Shown here: in pieces, positions 24,773-33,584 of the stretch
Position numbering within the stretch: the first letter of the stretch is position 1
How the letters are laid out: each line of letters starts with the position of its first letter
Assembly: GCA_004138175.2 (NCBI GenBank)
Contig: RYFE02000005.1
Coordinates: 176,618-240,617, forward strand
Direction of reading: 5' to 3'
Source: Chloroflexales bacterium ZM16-3
GTDB taxonomy: Bacteria > Chloroflexota > Chloroflexia > Chloroflexales > Chloroflexaceae
Length of the DNA stretch: 64,000 nucleotides
Notes under the pieces: generated by a model
What the model was told of the DNA's origin: nothing
Databases searched by the model: none
Seen by the model: only the letters and a program-made list of their open reading frames with translations
Position numbers and translations under genes: made by a program

Positions 24773-27700
24773 CTACGGCGCAAGATCCGCCAGGAGCTTG
24801 GATGCGTCGGCGGCCCATGGGCCGTTAGGCGCGAGGTCGAGATATGTCTGAAGCTCGCCCATCGCCTGCCCACGATCCTGGCGCTGGGCGAAGAGCCTGC
24901 CCAGATAGTAGTGCGGGTCAGGCAGACCTGGGTCGGTGGCGATGGCCTGGCGAAGGGCCAACTCGGCCTTGTCCAGCTCGCCCCAGCCCAGCAGTGCAGC
25001 GCCAAGCTTGTTCCAGTTCCCGGCGCTCGGATCGACCTGTACCGCATCTAGGTATGCCTGCTGGGCCTCATCGTGTCGCCCCAGATCCGACAGGATATCG
25101 CCGAGCAGGTGGTGCAGTCCGATGTCCTGCGGATTGGCCTGCGCGGCTGGCGTCAGCACGCGCACGGCTTCCTCCAGGCGGCCCATGCCCCGGTAGCGGT
25201 CGGCCAGACCGAAGGCCGTCGGGCCGTCGGTGGGGTTATCGACGATGGCCCGCTCCAGGGCCGCCAGGTCACTCGTGATCGCGCCGGGCGGCAGGTCAGG
25301 GTGCGACGAGTCGGCGGGACGGCTCACCGGCGCCGGGATGGCGTAGCTCTGGGGCACGCCGCGCACCTGGTAGATCTGCACCTGCTCGGCGTCGTAGACC
25401 CGACTCAGGTAGCTGTCCTCCATCGCCGCAAACTTGGCCAGCCCTTCAGCCGGGTAGAAGGCGTGCTCTGCCCCGCCGACATAGATGTAGTTGACCTGAT
25501 ACTTCGCCAGGAAGCGCAGCGCGCTGTCAATATCCGTCGTCGTATAGAAGCTCGCCAGGTCGGCGTCACGCTTCCCGGTGAGGCTCGGGTCACGCTGCTC
25601 ATTCTCGTGCAGGGCGCTGATCACCGTGGGCAGGCCAGTGTTCGCGGCGATGCGGATGCCATAGGCCCGGTAGAACCACAGGTCGGACTGGACGACAATC
25701 GGGGTGCCGCTGATCTCGCGGTTGAGCCATTCGATCGCCGTCGCGTCGCCGCGCAGATCCACCGTCACCTGATCCACGCCGGGCGGGCAGCCGCCGTAGG
25801 CCGCGCAGTCGTAGCCGAAGCTGGTCTGCCGCATAAACGCCAGCCCATCCAGGGTCGGCCCAGTCTGCACATCAAAGCGGTTAGCCACCCGCGAGGGCGT
25901 GGCGGCCAGCGGGTAGACGGCGGCCAGCAGGCCGAGGGCGGCGAGGGCGATGAGGCCGACGGCCTGGGCCGCGCGGCCCCCCAGGCGGCGCAGGGCGCGC
26001 AGTGAGGTCGGCAGGCTCGCCGCCGCCGCCAGCCCCAGCAGCACCCAGGCCTGCAGGCCGAACTTAAAGACCGTGTTCATACGGAACCAGTCGCCGCCGT
26101 CCAGGTGGTCGCGAATATAGATCAGCTCGATGCCAAGCGAGACCGCCCAGGCCACCCAGGCCAGCAGCAGGGTGAACCATGCCGCCGGGCCGATCTTGCG
26201 GCGCAGCAGAACCGCGCTCGTCGCCAGCAGCAGAATGGACAGCGCCGCCCGCAGAGCCATGCTCGGCACCACAACAGCGATCACGATCAGAACCGTAGTG
26301 AGGCCGATCATAATCCAGCGGTCAATCGCCGGAGACAGAGATCGCCGCAGCGTCCGCCAAGCCGCCCCGCCCACCATCGGCAGCAGGATCGCCATCGGCA
26401 CCCCAAAGACCAGCAGGTAGTCGGGGATAGACGTGCCTCCCGAAAGCGGCACCGCGCCCACCCCGCGCACAAAGGCGAAGTAGCGGTCGAAGAACGGCGC
26501 GTACAGCGCCAGCCCGCCCAGTGCCACCGTGATCGCCACCCCCGCCGCCCGTAGGGGCGACCCTATGTGGTCGCCCTTGCGCCATGCCGCCCCCACAATC
26601 GCCAGCCCGCCCAGCAGCGCATACGTCGGAAAATCCCACGAGTTCGTCACCGCCAGCGCCCCCAGCGCCAGGGCAAGCAGGAGCAGGGGCGCAACACGTT
26701 GCGCCCAATCTGCAATCTGCAATCTACAATCTGCAATCTCATACGCCACCCCCGCCGCCAGCAGCCCGATCGGCAGGGCGATCATATGCGGGTGCAGGTC
26801 GGCGAAGAGGAAGGTGAAGGCCGGGAACTCGTTGATCGTAAAGGGGATCACCCGGCTCGGCCCGATGTACCAGTCGCCCAGACGTGCGCCAACCCCAGCC
26901 AGCCCGCCGTCGGTCAGGGCATGCTGTAGCGCCGGCAGCCCGCGCGACCAGCCCGAGGCGATGACCGCCGCGACGTTGCCCGCCACCCCCACCAGCCCGG
27001 CGCCCACCAGTCCGTAGCGCGCCCTGCCGGTGATCCGCGCCACCACCGCATAGGCCCCCGCCAGCGTCAGGCCAAACAGCGTCGCCACCGCCAGATTAAA
27101 GCCCATTGCCGGGTCGATCCCGGTCAGCTTCATCGGCAGCGAGACCAGGTAGAGCCCATAGTAGTAGTAGTTGATGTAGCCACCGCTGAAGAATGGGTCG
27201 TAGGGCGGCATCACCGGGCTGCGCAGGATGGCGTTCAGAAAGCCAAACTCCATCGGCTTCTCGCCGCCCCACACCGGGTGCCACAGATCCGGGTTCAGCG
27301 CCCGCACCAGCGTCAGCGCCGCAAACCCGCCCAGGAAGATCAGCTCGCCGAAGATCACCGCGCGGCGGCGCTTGCGCAGGGTGGCGAGGATGTCGCCCAG
27401 ACCAACGACGAACGACCAATGACCAACGGGCGCTGGAGCATCCTCAAGCTCATCCGCATCATCGGGGTTGCCATCGACTCCCGACTCCCGACTCCCGACT
27501 CCCGACTCCCGAATCCCGAGCAGCGCCAGCGCCCACACATCCACCGCCAGCACAATCATCAGCCCGCCGAGCACCCCCCAGGCGTTGTAGCGCCACAGGC
27601 CCAGGCTGGTCGGCAGCCAGACGGCGTAGCCCAGCAGCAGCAGGCCGATGATCTTAGCCCATGCCGCCCCGCCGTCGGCCGCGCGCCCGAAGGCCAGGCG

Positions 27701-30700
27701 GGCCACCGGCATCCCCAGCGCGGCCAGCCCGTAGATCGCCAGCAGCCAGAAGATCGTCGCCGCCCACGAGCTGCCGTGGGCCAGACTATTCCACGCGTAC
27801 TCATCCACGGCGGGCAGCTCATTCACCGGCTCGCGCAGCATCAGCGGCGGCGGCGTGCGCTCGGTCGGCGGGACAAGCGGCACATCGCTGGTCAGCATCT
27901 CCGGCTGGCCCACCTTCGTCACCCGGTAGATCGTCGTCTGTCCGCTCTGGAAGGCCACCGCCAGATCGCCGCTGCCAACCATCGCGGGGAACTTCGCCAG
28001 CCCCGCCGCGTCATAGGTCGCCCGCTCCACCCCGCCGACGTACAGGTATTCCACGCCATACTGGTGCAGGCTATAGAGCGCCTGCTGCGGGTCGGGCGTA
28101 TTGTAGATGTTGGCCACCGTCAGCTGGCGGGCCGCGATCACCGGGCCAGCGCCCACCGCACTGCGCTGCTGCACCTGGTGCCACTCCCAGCCCAAGATAG
28201 TCGGCAGGCCGGTGAAGGTCGCGATCCTCCCGGCCCACTGGTAGGAGGGCAGGTGCGCCTCCAGAATCACCTGCGTGCCCGGCACATTCTGCTGCAGCCA
28301 GCTGATCGCCGCCGTGTCCTCATCCAGCGAGTTGCCCTGGCCGTTACGGGCCTCGCTGATCGTCTGCATGAATGCCGCGCCGTCCAGCGTATGCGGCGCG
28401 TCCGGGTTCCAGCGATCCGCCAGCCGCGCAGGAGTCGCCGTCAGCGGGTAGACCAGCGCGGCAATGATCAAGAGAGCCAGCCCGCCCCGCAGCAACCAGA
28501 TCGCCCGCGCTAGCCCTCCCCGACCCCCGACTCCTGACTCCCGCCCCCTGACTCCCGCCCACAGCCTTGGGATCGCCACCGCCGCGCTCAGCGCAAACAG
28601 CGTCCAGGCGTGCAGGCCGAACTTGAACACCGTGTTCATGCGGCCCACATCGCCCTTCACCACCACCAGGTCAACCATCGCCAGCAGGCCGACCGCCGCG
28701 ACGCCCCAGAGGATGGGGATCTGCGACAGCACCGGCAGGCGGCGCAGCTGCCAGAGCAGCAGCGCGCCAACCGTGAGCATCGGCAGGGTGATCGCCAGCG
28801 CTGGCCAGCCCAGCAGGCTGCCAGCCAGCACGACGACGGCCAGCACCCCGGCCAGCCCTGCGGCCACCAGCGGGCCAGCCAGACGGCGCACCAGCATCAG
28901 CCCGGCAGCCGCCGCCACGAAGAGCCACAGCCCATAGAGCTGGATAATCTCCCACACCGAGGTGCGCTGGGCCTGCAAGATCGACCCCAGGAACCCCGAA
29001 GCCCCGCCGCCGATAAGCAGATCTAGCCCCGAGGACTCGGTGGCGAAGTTCGCCGTGAAGGGCGCAAAGAGCAGGTTGCCCGCCAGGACGAAGGCCAGCG
29101 GCACCAGGATGCCAGCAGCCATGGCGATCAGCGGCGACCGCCCGGCAGCCCGCTGCGCCCGGAAGGTCGCCCAGGCCACCGTGAACATCGTCAGCCCCAC
29201 AAAGGTCGGGTAGTCCCAGGTATTTGTCACCCGGATCGCCCCCGCCAGCAGGCCCATAATCGCCAGCAGCCCGACAATCCGCCCCCAACCCCCAACCCCC
29301 AACCCCCAACCCCTCACCCACGCCACCCCCAGCCCCAGCAGCGCCAGGCTCAGCGGCATCACGATCATATGCGCGTGCAGGTCGGCGAAGAGGAAGGTGA
29401 AGAAAGGGAACTCGTTCACCGTGCCCGGCACAATCCGCGTCGCGTCCCAGAAGGCCCACTCGGGCCGGCCCTTCGGCAGCTGCTCGGCGGCGTACCCGCC
29501 AACGTACCAGAACGCCTGGGCCAGGTTCCCCAGCAGCAGCAGCAGCGCGGGCGCGAGGGCGGCGATGATCGGGAGTCGGGGGTCAGGAGTCGGGAGTCGG
29601 GGGTCAGGAGTCGGGAGTCGGGGGTCGGGGGTCGGTACCTCAGCCTCCAAGAATCCCCCCTCATCTGCGGTTCTGCCACCGACTCCCGACCCCCGACTCC
29701 TGACCCCCAAATTAAACACAACCCCCCACGCCCCCAGCGCCGTCAGGCCAAAGATCGTCGCCACCGCCAGGTTATAGCCCACGCTAGGCGCGACCCCGCT
29801 CAGGTGGATGAGCGCGCCCACCACCACGAAGCCAAAGTAGTAGTAGTTGATGTAGCCCCCGGCGTGCCAGGGGTCGTAGGGCGGGAAGGCCGCGCTCTTC
29901 AGCACTGCGTTCAGGTACGCGAAGTCCATCGGCTTCTCGCCGCCCCGCGCCGGGTGCCACAGGTCCGGGTTCAGCCAGCGCAGCAGCAGGCCCAGCAGCA
30001 GGAAGCCCAGGAAGATCGCCTCGGCGCTGATCAGCGCCGCCCGCCGCTCCATGGCGAAGGTGCGCAGCTCGGCGCGCGACCTCCAGGCGACAAAGGCGCC
30101 GCCGGCCAGCAGCGGCGTCGCGCAGAGCCAGAGCGTCCCCGGCGTGAAGGGCAGCGGCAGCAGCGGCAGGCCGCCCGCCCCCGCGCTCCCCGCCATGCCC
30201 GGCAGACCCGTGCCATTGCCCAGGCTGCCCAGCAGCCAGGCCAGGTAGGCCACCGCCAGCAGGCCCAGCGTCTTCGCCAGGCTGAAGCCGCGATCCGGCA
30301 GCCCCGGCAGCAGCCGGAAGAGCAGGGCGAATGTCGCCAGCCCCAGCAGTTCCAGCACGGCCACCCAGGACAGCGGGGCGATGGCGGCCCATACCCCCCC
30401 AGGGTACAGACTCTGCCAGGTGCCGCCAGACGTATAGCGCGGCCACTGGCCCGCCGTCAGCCGCAGGGCCGTCGGGTTACGGTCGGCAATGTTCACCGGC
30501 GACTTATACACCTCGCCCCAGATCACCGGCTGCGTGATCAGCTCCTCGGCGCGCTGCCGCGAGTAGGCCGGCGTCTTCTGGAAGATCAGCACGCGCGGGT
30601 GATCATAGACGCTAAACGCCTCCTCGGCGCCCTGGTCAGGGATCTGCACGCCCAGGATATTCGGGTACGACGTCACCTCAGCCGCCAGATCAAAGCCCAG

Positions 30701-32788
30701 CGAGCCATCAAACAGACTGCTGTAGTAGTTCATCAGCGCCGGGTAGCGCATACGCAGGCGCGACGTGCTCGCATAGACCCGGTTGCTCGTCAGGGTGATA
30801 TAGTCGGCCTGGTCGAGCTGATCAAGCAGCCCATCGTCGTACTTGCCATCGCTGTTATAGGAGCCGGTGTACTTGCGCTGATCATCCTCGGCGTAGGGCG
30901 CCGATTCGATCCCGAAGAAGGTGCCGCCCCAGCTAGCCGTCGTCGTCTGTAGCGGCAGCGGGTCGTCCCAGATCTCGGCCATCACCCGCGACCCCGGCGC
31001 GGCGTGATCAGCCAGCCAGCGCGCAGCGATCACCCGCGAGTGCGGCTGCGCGTAGATCCGCGAGAAGGCGTAGGCCCAGCCGAGCGTAAGCAGCAGCACG
31101 GCGACGAGCGACCAGCGACCGATCCTCAACGCCTGCCGTCTCCGACTCCCGACTCTCGACTCCCGACTCCCGACTCCCGACTCCCGACTCCCAGCATCCC
31201 ACAGCCCCACCAGCAGCCACGCCGCGAAGATAATCAGCGCGCCGTAGATCGGCAGCAGGTAGCGCATGGTGATAGCGAACTGCGCACCCTGCCAGCCAAA
31301 GTAGAAGCCCACCCAGACGAAGAGCACCCATGCCGCGTGGCTGAAGGGCTGAGGGCTGAGGGCTGAGGGCTGAGCGCCATGTCGCCGCCGCGACCAACCC
31401 CCAACCCCCAACCCCCAACCCCCAACCCCCAACCCCCAACCCCCAACCCCCAACCCCCAACCCCCAAATCCCAGCCACCCCGCCCACGCCGCGATCCCCA
31501 GGGCCGGCCCCATCCCCCAGAGCACCATGTTCGTCCATGGGAAGACATATGCCTCCCGACCGACCCACTGCTGGCCCGGCGGGAAGTCGTACTTGCCGCT
31601 CACCAGATCGCGCACAGTCGTCAGGTTGGCCAGGAATCGCGGGTCGGGCCGCATGTCCAGGAAGCCCTTGCCCTGGAGCAGGTCGATATTCAATATTCGC
31701 GGGCCGACCATCTCCGGCGAGCTTGGCAGCGAGCCGCTGAACGAGTCGGGCGACAGCGTGCGGAAGGCCAGCAGGGTCAGCGCGCCGGCCAGCATCAGCA
31801 GCGGCAGCTCGCGGGTGAGAAACCGGTCGAACCCGATCGACCACCACCTCCCGAATCCCGACTCCTGACTCCTGACTCCTGCCGACCGCGCCCAGCACAG
31901 CGCCGCCAGCCCCGCCGCCACCACCGCCACCAGCCCCAGCGTGGCCAGCGTGATCCGGTTGGCCATGGCCGCGCCGATGCTCACGCCCAGGGCCGCGTAG
32001 CTCAGCCACGAGCCGCCCTGGGCCACCCGCACCGCCCAGTAGAGCGCCACCAGGGCGAAGAAGGTCGAGAAGATCGGGTCCACAAAGAAGTGGCTCTGCT
32101 GGATCGGCATCACCGCCAGGGCCAGCAGCGCGGCGGCCAGCAGGCCCACCCGTGCGCCGAAGAGCCGCCGGGCGATCAGGAAGACCATCAGGATCGAGCC
32201 GAGGTCAAACAGCATCGCCAGCGTCCGCCCGACCTTGACGATCTGGCCGTAGCTGGTCAGGTTCACCCCATCCGGGTTAAACAGGTCGATCAGCGGGCCG
32301 ATCTTCGGGATGGCCCGCTCGGGGTTGTCCACCAGCGGGCCGAAGTCGGTGCGCGTCTCGCTGGGGAAGTTTAGGTCGGCCCCCATGCGCGGCGGCCCAG
32401 CGATGCTAGACACCTGCTCGGGCAGCGCATCGTTTGGCGTCAGCGCAGCCGCCACAAAGCGCGTGGCATAGATCGGGAAGGGGCCGTAGACAAACATCGG
32501 GAACTGGTTGTAGCTGCGCGGGTTCAGCGGCGAGCGCGCCGAGTCGTACAGCTCGCCGAGGCTAGAGGGCAGCCGTACGTTTGATGCGACATCGGTGAAG
32601 AAGCGCTCGTCCGGGTGCTGCCCCGTCCCATCGTCCCAGTCCGTTAAGCTCAGCGTGCGGAAGTAGGCTCCGACCAGCAGAATGCCGATCAGGATGATCC
32701 AGATGGCCGCCGAGCGGCGTGGCTCGTGTGCGCGCGCGGGGGACGATTGGCTCTCCACAACACCCCACTCTTTAGAACCAAGAGGCAT
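24773..32788 (-). CDS. Giant GT39 + DUF2298 + DUF2298 + TPR fusion protein
   Basis: This single frame of 2,671 residues starts at ATG 32788, one base after the stop of the upstream methyltransferase gene, so translation is probably coupled. Residues 30-780 are a GT39/PMT-like GT-C glycosyltransferase with the acidic loop HPDERFFTDVA (about 60). DUF2298 copy 1 has GGYINYYYFGFVVV (about 981) and ends near YVGGVERATY. Copy 2 has GGYINYYYYGLYLV (about 1873) and YVGGAEHAFYPAEGL. Residues 2505-2671 are TPR repeats (LHHLLGDILSDLGRHDEAQ, YYLGRLFAQRQDRGQAM). A role in transferring polyprenyl-linked sugars to cell-surface targets is inferred. Several heptamer arrays and a palindromic repeat are inserted in frame in linkers. 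Confidence 0.87.
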   Translation of the reverse strand: MPLGSKEWGVVESQSSPARAHEPRRSAAIWIILIGILLVGAYFRTLSLTDWDDGTGQHPDERFFTDVASNVRLPSSLGELYDSARSPLNPRSYNQFPMFVYGPFPIYATRFVAAALTPNDALPEQVSSIAGPPRMGADLNFPSETRTDFGPLVDNPERAIPKIGPLIDLFNPDGVNLTSYGQIVKVGRTLAMLFDLGSILMVFLIARRLFGARVGLLAAALLALAVMPIQQSHFFVDPIFSTFFALVALYWAVRVAQGGSWLSYAALGVSIGAAMANRITLATLGLVAVVAAGLAALCWARSAGVRSQESGFGRWWSIGFDRFLTRELPLLMLAGALTLLAFRTLSPDSFSGSLPSSPEMVGPRILNIDLLQGKGFLDMRPDPRFLANLTTVRDLVSGKYDFPPGQQWVGREAYVFPWTNMVLWGMGPALGIAAWAGWLGFGGWGLGVGGWGLGVGGWGLGVGGWSRRRHGAQPSALSPQPFSHAAWVLFVWVGFYFGWQGAQFAITMRYLLPIYGALIIFAAWLLVGLWDAGSRESGVGSRESRVGSRRRQALRIGRWSLVAVLLLTLGWAYAFSRIYAQPHSRVIAARWLADHAAPGSRVMAEIWDDPLPLQTTTASWGGTFFGIESAPYAEDDQRKYTGSYNSDGKYDDGLLDQLDQADYITLTSNRVYASTSRLRMRYPALMNYYSSLFDGSLGFDLAAEVTSYPNILGVQIPDQGAEEAFSVYDHPRVLIFQKTPAYSRQRAEELITQPVIWGEVYKSPVNIADRNPTALRLTAGQWPRYTSGGTWQSLYPGGVWAAIAPLSWVAVLELLGLATFALLFRLLPGLPDRGFSLAKTLGLLAVAYLAWLLGSLGNGTGLPGMAGSAGAGGLPLLPLPFTPGTLWLCATPLLAGGAFVAWRSRAELRTFAMERRAALISAEAIFLGFLLLGLLLRWLNPDLWHPARGGEKPMDFAYLNAVLKSAAFPPYDPWHAGGYINYYYFGFVVVGALIHLSGVAPSVGYNLAVATIFGLTALGAWGVVFNLGVRSRGSGVGGRTADEGGFLEAEVPTPDPRLPTPDPRLPTPDPRLPIIAALAPALLLLLGNLAQAFWYVGGYAAEQLPKGRPEWAFWDATRIVPGTVNEFPFFTFLFADLHAHMIVMPLSLALLGLGVAWVRGWGLGVGGWGRIVGLLAIMGLLAGAIRVTNTWDYPTFVGLTMFTVAWATFRAQRAAGRSPLIAMAAGILVPLAFVLAGNLLFAPFTANFATESSGLDLLIGGGASGFLGSILQAQRTSVWEIIQLYGLWLFVAAAAGLMLVRRLAGPLVAAGLAGVLAVVVLAGSLLGWPALAITLPMLTVGALLLWQLRRLPVLSQIPILWGVAAVGLLAMVDLVVVKGDVGRMNTVFKFGLHAWTLFALSAAVAIPRLWAGVRGRESGVGGRGGLARAIWLLRGGLALLIIAALVYPLTATPARLADRWNPDAPHTLDGAAFMQTISEARNGQGNSLDEDTAAISWLQQNVPGTQVILEAHLPSYQWAGRIATFTGLPTILGWEWHQVQQRSAVGAGPVIAARQLTVANIYNTPDPQQALYSLHQYGVEYLYVGGVERATYDAAGLAKFPAMVGSGDLAVAFQSGQTTIYRVTKVGQPEMLTSDVPLVPPTERTPPPLMLREPVNELPAVDEYAWNSLAHGSSWAATIFWLLAIYGLAALGMPVARLAFGRAADGGAAWAKIIGLLLLGYAVWLPTSLGLWRYNAWGVLGGLMIVLAVDVWALALLGIRESGVGSRESGVDGNPDDADELEDAPAPVGHWSFVVGLGDILATLRKRRRAVIFGELIFLGGFAALTLVRALNPDLWHPVWGGEKPMEFGFLNAILRSPVMPPYDPFFSGGYINYYYYGLYLVSLPMKLTGIDPAMGFNLAVATLFGLTLAGAYAVVARITGRARYGLVGAGLVGVAGNVAAVIASGWSRGLPALQHALTDGGLAGVGARLGDWYIGPSRVIPFTINEFPAFTFLFADLHPHMIALPIGLLAAGVAYEIADCRLQIADWAQRVAPLLLLALALGALAVTNSWDFPTYALLGGLAIVGAAWRKGDHIGSPLRAAGVAITVALGGLALYAPFFDRYFAFVRGVGAVPLSGGTSIPDYLLVFGVPMAILLPMVGGAAWRTLRRSLSPAIDRWIMIGLTTVLIVIAVVVPSMALRAALSILLLATSAVLLRRKIGPAAWFTLLLAWVAWAVSLGIELIYIRDHLDGGDWFRMNTVFKFGLQAWVLLGLAAAASLPTSLRALRRLGGRAAQAVGLIALAALGLLAAVYPLAATPSRVANRFDVQTGPTLDGLAFMRQTSFGYDCAAYGGCPPGVDQVTVDLRGDATAIEWLNREISGTPIVVQSDLWFYRAYGIRIAANTGLPTVISALHENEQRDPSLTGKRDADLASFYTTTDIDSALRFLAKYQVNYIYVGGAEHAFYPAEGLAKFAAMEDSYLSRVYDAEQVQIYQVRGVPQSYAIPAPVSRPADSSHPDLPPGAITSDLAALERAIVDNPTDGPTAFGLADRYRGMGRLEEAVRVLTPAAQANPQDIGLHHLLGDILSDLGRHDEAQQAYLDAVQVDPSAGNWNKLGAALLGWGELDKAELALRQAIATDPGLPDPHYYLGRLFAQRQDRGQAMGELQTYLDLAPNGPWAADASKLLADLAP
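26549..26580. repeat. GTAGGGGCGACC palindromic repeat within coding sequence
   Basis: GTAGGGGCGACC...GGTCGCCC forms an imperfect palindrome of a widespread intergenic type, here in frame in the giant gene (KGDHIGSPLR). Confidence 0.5.
26706..26740. repeat. CAATCTG heptamer array
   Basis: About five units of CAATCTG/CAATCTA, in frame in the giant gene (EIADCRLQIADW). The same unit occurs around recA/recX (41794-41828 and 42651-42690). Confidence 0.85.
27475..27520. repeat. GACTCCC heptamer array
   Basis: About six units of GACTCCC ending in GAATCCC, in frame in the giant gene (GIRESGVGSRESGV). A second degenerate 7-bp series (ACCAACG/ACGAACG/ACCAATG) is close by at 27401-27428. Confidence 0.88.
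28516..28560. repeat. GACTCCC/GACCCCC heptamer array
   Basis: Degenerate 7-bp units of GACCCCC, GACTCCT, GACTCCC and GCCCCCT in frame in the giant gene, encoding a Gly/Arg/Ser-rich linker. Confidence 0.75.
29281..29316. repeat. AACCCCC heptamer array
   Basis: About four to five units of AACCCCC in frame in the giant gene (GWGLGVGGWG). Confidence 0.85.
29570..29708. repeat. Inverted pair of GGGAGTC heptamer arrays
   Basis: A GGGAGTC/GGGGGTC/AGGAGTC array (29570-29636) faces the complementary GACTCCC/GACCCCC array (29680-29708) across 43 bp. The pair can form a long imperfect hairpin and is coded in frame in the giant gene, with three PTPDPRL peptides. Confidence 0.85.
31141..31193. repeat. 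GACTCCC heptamer array
   Basis: About seven units of GACTCCC with one GACTCTC variant, in frame in the GT39 part of the giant gene (SRESGVGSRESRVGSR). Confidence 0.9.
31341..31376. repeat. GGGCTGA heptamer array
   Basis: Four to five units of GGGCTGA in frame in the giant gene (QPSALSPQPFS), a short distance before the AACCCCC array. Confidence 0.88.
31393..31469. repeat. AACCCCC heptamer array (longest)
   Basis: About eleven near-perfect AACCCCC units. In the giant gene they encode repeated GWGLGVGG peptides between membrane segments of the GT39 domain. Unit length 7 means loss or gain of one unit shifts the reading frame. Confidence 0.95.
31847..31883. repeat. GACTCCT heptamer array
   Basis: Five units of GAATCCC/GACTCCT in frame in the giant gene (GVRSQESGFGR). 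Confidence 0.88.
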
Positions 32789-32789
32789 G

Positions 32790-33584
32790 CTACCGCTTCC
32801 GACAGAGCAAGAAGAGGCAGGTGCCGCTCTGATCAGCGGCCATTTCATAGGCCGGGCGCAGCGCGTCTTCCCAGATCCGGTTGCTATTCAGCGTGTCGGA
32901 CAGGTGCCAGCCCCCGGTCAGGCGGTAATAGGCCAGGTTGGGCAGTGCCCAGTAGTGGCCGAAGTCGAAGATCTGCATCGTCCGACCGCCCAGGTAGGGC
33001 ACCTGCTCGATCACATCGAAGCCGACCTGCTCCATCGCTGCGGCCCAGCCTTCGCGTGAGAGCAGGTTGTGATGGTTGGCCTTGTGGTTCAGCCAGTCGC
33101 TATAGATCGTCCCCGGCAGGCCGAGGGCGCTCAAGATCTGGTGGCCCAGCAGGCTCTGCGAGAAGCGGTCGGTCACCACCGTGGCGATAAACATGCCGCC
33201 CCGTGCGGTGACGCGGCTGATCTCGGCGAGCGTCTCGCGCAGCGGCACAACGTGCTCAAGCACGCAGTTACAGATCACGCTGGAGAATGCCCCGTTGTGA
33301 AAGGGGATGGAGGCACCGCTGGCCACTGCCAGGCCGCTGTAACACTGGCGCGCGGTCGCCTCGTGCGTGTCTGCGTAGAGCGGGTCGATCCCGTAGATCT
33401 CGGCGCGTGGCAGCACCACCTGGGCGAAGGAGCCGTCGCCAGAGCCGACATCGAGGATGGGCTCGCGCAGGTGGCTGGCATACATGTGGTACAGGCGCGC
33501 CTCCATGGCCCGCACGATTGCCCGGTGGAGCGGCAACATCTGCAGGTAGGCTCGCAGAAAGTCGGGCGACTCGGTGGTGTGCAT
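32790..33584 (-). CDS. SAM-dependent class I methyltransferase
   Basis: This 264-residue Methyltransf_11/25-like protein has SAM-binding motif I ILDVGSGDGSFAQVVL, motif II IYGIDP and motif IV-like FSSVICNCVLEHVVPL. The C-terminal part contains aromatic residues (IFDFGHYWALPNLAYYRL) that may bind a lipid or sugar. Its ATG directly follows the TAA of the upstream flippase-like gene, and its stop lies one base before the start of the giant glycosyltransferase gene. The four genes from 35379 down to 24773 therefore look like one operon. Modification of a glycan or its lipid carrier is inferred from this context. Confidence 0.88.
   Translation of the reverse strand: MHTTESPDFLRAYLQMLPLHRAIVRAMEARLYHMYASHLREPILDVGSGDGSFAQVVLPRAEIYGIDPLYADTHEATARQCYSGLAVASGASIPFHNGAFSSVICNCVLEHVVPLRETLAEISRVTARGGMFIATVVTDRFSQSLLGHQILSALGLPGTIYSDWLNHKANHHNLLSREGWAAAMEQVGFDVIEQVPYLGGRTMQIFDFGHYWALPNLAYYRLTGGWHLSDTLNSNRIWEDALRPAYEMAADQSGTCLFLLCRKR

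Noticed and set aside
31393..31469. Possible CRISPR array
   Set aside because: The unit is a 7-bp tandem repeat with no spacers and lies inside a coding sequence; no cas genes are present.
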